Source of the DNA: Glaciecola flavus
Lineage (GTDB): Bacteria; Pseudomonadota; Gammaproteobacteria; Enterobacterales; Alteromonadaceae
Reading direction: 5' to 3'
DNA length: 64,000 bases
Assembly: GCF_042646125.1 (NCBI RefSeq)
Contig: NZ_JBHRSW010000004.1
Location: 248,001-312,000 of the forward strand
Each line of letters starts with the position of its first letter. Within the stretch, counting starts at the first letter, position 1. This document shows positions 62,606-64,000 of this stretch, one piece after another. The translations under genes and the position numbers were made by a program. The notes under the pieces were generated by a model. The model saw only the letters and a list, made by a program, of their open reading frames with translations. It did no database searches and was not told the DNA's origin.

Positions 62606-64000
62606 CTATTGTGTTAACTTACGGCGTTCAAATTCGCGAATGCGCTCTGCGTATTGTTGCAAACTTTGTTTGCTAATTGGGACTTTGTTCCCGTCAAGTA
62701 TTTTGCCACCAAATTCTTCCGATAGCTTACGCGCGGCATTATGCATCATGTTAAACACTTGTTGAGCGTCACCGTCAATGGGTAACATCATGAACAGGGC
62801 AATACCTTGGGTAGAAAAGTTTTCCATATTATCGATATCGAATACGCCAGGTTTAAACATATTCGTCAAACTAAACAGTATGGGACCTTTTCCATTAGTG
62901 TTCACGTGTCGATGAAAAATATCGTGCTCACCAAACTTAAAGCCAAGAGTAAGCAGCATCGGTAATAAGGCCGCACCCGAGATGGCTTTGTCGTTGGGAG
63001 TTTGGACATTTAATATTAATACATCAGAGCTGACTGTCGATTGACCCTTATTGCTCGCCGCGCTTCTTGTACTATCGGTGTTCTGCTTACTTTGAGTATG
63101 CTCTGCTTTGGCTTGTGTACTGTCAAAATCAATTCGCATCTGATCATCTGCGGATTTTTTATCGGTAATAACAGGCTCTTTTCTAATTTTTTCAGCCACT
63201 GTTTTCTTATTCCGCCGAACAAAACGCTTGGCTTGCTCAGTCAAGCTGAGCTCTTTTTTGGGTTTCTCTATTTCGTTTTTTTCAGTATTTTTTGCTCGCA
63301 ATGAAGCGACAGTCGGTTGCTCGAATGCTTCAGCATCCAAGCTGAATTCTGGGCGCGGCATTTCAGGCGTCGCGGCTTTCGGTGCAAGCGGTTTATCTGT
63401 GTTCGCGCCCTCTTCGTCAGCTATTGAAGACGCATGCTGAACAGCGTCTTTTTTCAATAAAAACGCGGGAGGTTCAGGTATGTTATCATCCTGTATCGCT
63501 GACTCTACCCTATTTTTCGCAAACTCAGGTTTAGGTTGTGTCACAACACCCGAATATATCGGGGCTTGTACTGAGTTTTCTGTTTCCCCTTCTTCAGGTA
63601 TTTGTGTTACTTCACTTTTATCGCTACCTTGCCCGTCCTGAGAGTCTGCAGAGTCAAGCGCATCTTTTGTCTCGCTGTTATCGAAATGTTGGCTTGTTGG
63701 CTTAGTTTCTACTTCACTGTCTTTAAACGTCTCATCCTTATTACCCTCTTCACTCTCATCCTCGTTTGCAATTGCACTCTCCGCCTTATCCTCAGTGCTT
63801 TCTATACCCGATACAGGTGTGAATGAGTTAGTGAGTTTGTCGTCTTCCCCCATACTGCTTGTTTCAGTGTTGGAAGACAGCGTATCCACGGTGTTAGAAG
63901 ACGCTGACGAACCTGTTTTTTTGCTCGGATCGTCAATGACCCTAGCGGAACTGATCACCACATCATCATATTCAATGTCTTCATCGCTCTCACTGAAGGT
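62606..64000 (-). CDS. zipA: Cell division protein ZipA, 3' part (runs off the right edge)
   Basis: A membrane-anchored FtsZ-binding protein that tethers the Z ring. The frame is open through the window edge; upstream of the first in-window start codon it still reads TFSESDEDIEYDDVV, the conserved segment that follows the N-terminal membrane anchor, so the anchor itself lies outside. A long acidic, Pro/Gln-rich linker (to about 63040) precedes the C-terminal FtsZ-binding domain, DVLILNVQTPND through KVPISKQSLQQYAERIREFE. The linker is longer and more Ser/Asp/Glu-rich than in E. coli. It is cotranscribed with ligA. Confidence 0.93.
   Translation of the reverse strand, partial: TFSESDEDIEYDDVVISSARVIDDPSKKTGSSASSNTVDTLSSNTETSSMGEDDKLTNSFTPVSGIESTEDKAESAIANEDESEEGNKDETFKDSEVETKPTSQHFDNSETKDALDSADSQDGQGSDKSEVTQIPEEGETENSVQAPIYSGVVTQPKPEFAKNRVESAIQDDNIPEPPAFLLKKDAVQHASSIADEEGANTDKPLAPKAATPEMPRPEFSLDAEAFEQPTVASLRAKNTEKNEIEKPKKELSLTEQAKRFVRRNKKTVAEKIRKEPVITDKKSADDQMRIDFDSTQAKAEHTQSKQNTDSTRSAASNKGQSTVSSDVLILNVQTPNDKAISGAALLPMLLTLGFKFGEHDIFHRHVNTNGKGPILFSLTNMFKPGVFDIDNMENFSTQGIALFMMLPIDGDAQQVFNMMHNAARKLSEEFGGKILDGNKVPISKQSLQQYAERIREFERRKLTQ

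Noticed and set aside
1..64000. tRNA, rRNA, CRISPR or prophage
   Set aside because: No cloverleaf-like gene, ribosomal RNA stretch, regularly spaced repeats or phage structural genes were recognised anywhere in the window by reading alone.

Overview
The window reads as a chromosomal segment of a marine gammaproteobacterium, most likely an Alteromonadales member close to Alteromonas, Glaciecola or Paraglaciecola. This rests on gene content and order (yafS-like/gloB/mltD, ygiQ-miaE, recC-recB, comEC-msbA-lpxK-ycaR-kdsB, zipA-ligA), a large TonB-dependent receptor, a GlyGly-CTERM protease with a rhombosortase, and moderately AT-rich intergenic DNA. The genus is an inference. No rRNA, tRNA, CRISPR array, prophage or complete insertion sequence was seen.

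Layout. 1-10.6 kb is core housekeeping: 5' end of dcd, mrp/apbC, metG, a methyltransferase, gloB, mltD, a DUF6817-like gene, cysS, ppiB and lpxH. 10.6-17.3 kb mixes core genes (ygiQ, miaE) with accessory DNA: a MITE-like inverted-repeat element, an unrecognised coiled-coil membrane protein, a small membrane protein, and a hipA-hipB pair in reversed order. The pair lies directly after recB, where recD would normally be expected. 17.3-24.7 kb is recB and recC. 25-31.7 kb holds a porin with a small phosphate-binding-like protein, an acyl-CoA ligase, an RNase J-like hydrolase and a DUF4397 lipoprotein. 31.8-41.1 kb holds a TonB-dependent receptor divergent from a GlyGly-CTERM subtilase, then a MATE pump. 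41.6-52 kb holds cysK, a PAS chemoreceptor, a flavin-dependent halogenase, a Rof-like antiterminator, a lipoprotein, gamma-glutamyltransferase, rhombosortase and an S9 peptidase. 52.3-64 kb is core again: rimO, kdsB, a Trm112-like protein, lpxK, msbA, comEC, a DUF2062 protein, ligA and most of zipA.

How genes work together. lpxH, lpxK, msbA and kdsB serve lipid A/Kdo synthesis and export. recB and recC are two parts of the RecBCD nuclease. The subtilase, S9 peptidase, gamma-glutamyltransferase and TonB receptor fit extracellular protein and peptide use, and the rhombosortase is the expected processing enzyme for the subtilase's C-terminal signal.

Most notable non-coding structure: two long perfect inverted repeats (3526-3677 and 9126-9269) have unrelated arms of 50 and 46 bp but share a related 52-nt core. 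The core contains small hairpins, with at least one compensatory base-pair change between the two copies. A third, three-stem element lies before cysK (41201-41469). Other points are a 22-bp perfect palindrome before the TonB receptor, operator-like repeats before hipA, and a candidate small RNA on the minus strand near 51990-52080.
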